Shown here piece after piece: positions 63,782 to 64,000 of a stretch of DNA of 64,000 nt. The stretch's first letter is position 1; each line of letters opens with the position of its first letter. The DNA lies in assembly GCA_030645235.1 (NCBI GenBank), contig JAUSMV010000030.1, positions 124,001-188,000 on the forward strand. The letters run 5' to 3'. The notes below the pieces were generated by a model. The model was given only the letters and a program-made list of their open reading frames with translations. It was not told the DNA's origin and did not search any database. A program made the translations under genes and the position numbers. Source of the DNA: Parvibaculum sp. GTDB lineage: Bacteria; Pseudomonadota; Alphaproteobacteria; Parvibaculales; Parvibaculaceae.

Positions 63782-64000
63782 TTACGAATGGCCCAAATCG
63801 TCCAGAACCTGCGCCGCGAGCGGGACCGTGATCGGTCTTTTGCCCGACAGCGAGGCGCGGTCCAAGGCTTCTACTGTGTCGCGGGCTATAGCGATGCTGC
63901 GTTCGATGCGTGATGCCAGATAGGTGATGAGGGGTTCGCCGACGCGGAGTTGGCGGTCGTCGAAAAATTTAACAAGGACGCCGGCCAAGAGCGCGTCGTC
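63782..64000 (-). CDS. hdaA: DnaA-inactivating protein HdaA, 3' part only (cut by window edge)
   Basis: The last 72 residues of a DnaA-related AAA+ protein. DDALLAGVLVKFFDDRQLRV corresponds to the sensor II region of Hda/DnaA proteins, and the sequence ends in TVPLAAQVLDDLGHS without a DNA-binding domain IV. HdaA promotes DnaA-ATP hydrolysis after initiation. The remainder lies beyond base 64000. Its position before ppk-ppx is the conserved order in alphaproteobacteria. Confidence 0.85.
   Translation of the reverse strand, partial: DDALLAGVLVKFFDDRQLRVGEPLITYLASRIERSIAIARDTVEALDRASLSGKRPITVPLAAQVLDDLGHS

Overview
The window is a 64 kb piece of an alphaproteobacterial chromosome. The evidence is a class II cobalamin-dependent ribonucleotide reductase (NrdJ), a complex I NDUFA12 subunit encoded beside mlaD and a DUF2155 gene, the order hdaA-ppk-ppx / rnd / aspS, a glnB-glnA unit, and many short GC-rich palindromic intergenic repeats. 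The enoyl-CoA isomerases, thiolases, P450 and Old Yellow Enzyme suggest a heterotroph that degrades lipids or aromatics. Genus cannot be fixed from sequence alone; a Parvibaculum- or Rhizomicrobium-like organism is only a guess. No rRNA, tRNA, CRISPR array, prophage or complete insertion sequence was seen.

Layout. 0-9.5 kb: phosphatase, PagL-like lipid A deacylase, thiolase-like enzyme, asd, cbpA-cbpM, a small globin, a GNAT, a P450 and a TonB-like protein. 9.7-21.5 kb: three divergent TetR control units (esterase/SDR, alpha/beta hydrolase, DUF1330/Old Yellow Enzyme), interrupted by glnB-glnA, which has a recognisable NtrC site and sigma-54 promoter. A gene-free stretch at 18.3-19.0 kb holds a candidate small RNA and a dispersed repeat. 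21.6-31.6 kb: parE, a histidine kinase, a DEAD-box helicase, a lipoprotein sugar dehydrogenase, an aldehyde dehydrogenase and a diguanylate cyclase. 31.7-44.5 kb: two PaaG-type isomerases, a gamma-glutamyltransferase-like lipoprotein, a periplasmic M48 protease with a DsbA-like protein, thiS-thiG, aroQ-accB-accC and a thiolase. 44.6-51.2 kb: aat, the NDUFA12-mlaD-DUF2155 unit, a response regulator and nrdJ. 51.5-53.9 kb: an AT-rich lone DUF262-HNH gene (possible phage-defence nuclease) next to a dense array of palindromic repeats. 53.9-64 kb: sulfotransferase, beta-barrel and fasciclin proteins, a PACE-like membrane protein, aspS, rnd, ppx, ppk and the truncated 3' part of hdaA.

Most genes are ordinary housekeeping or accessory catabolism. 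The points most worth following up are the DUF262-HNH gene, the candidate three-hairpin small RNA at about 18.6-18.7 kb, a modular repeat family whose nested hairpins show compensatory base changes, and a second dispersed repeat that keeps a short reading frame containing METLDLLQE or METLDLLHE.
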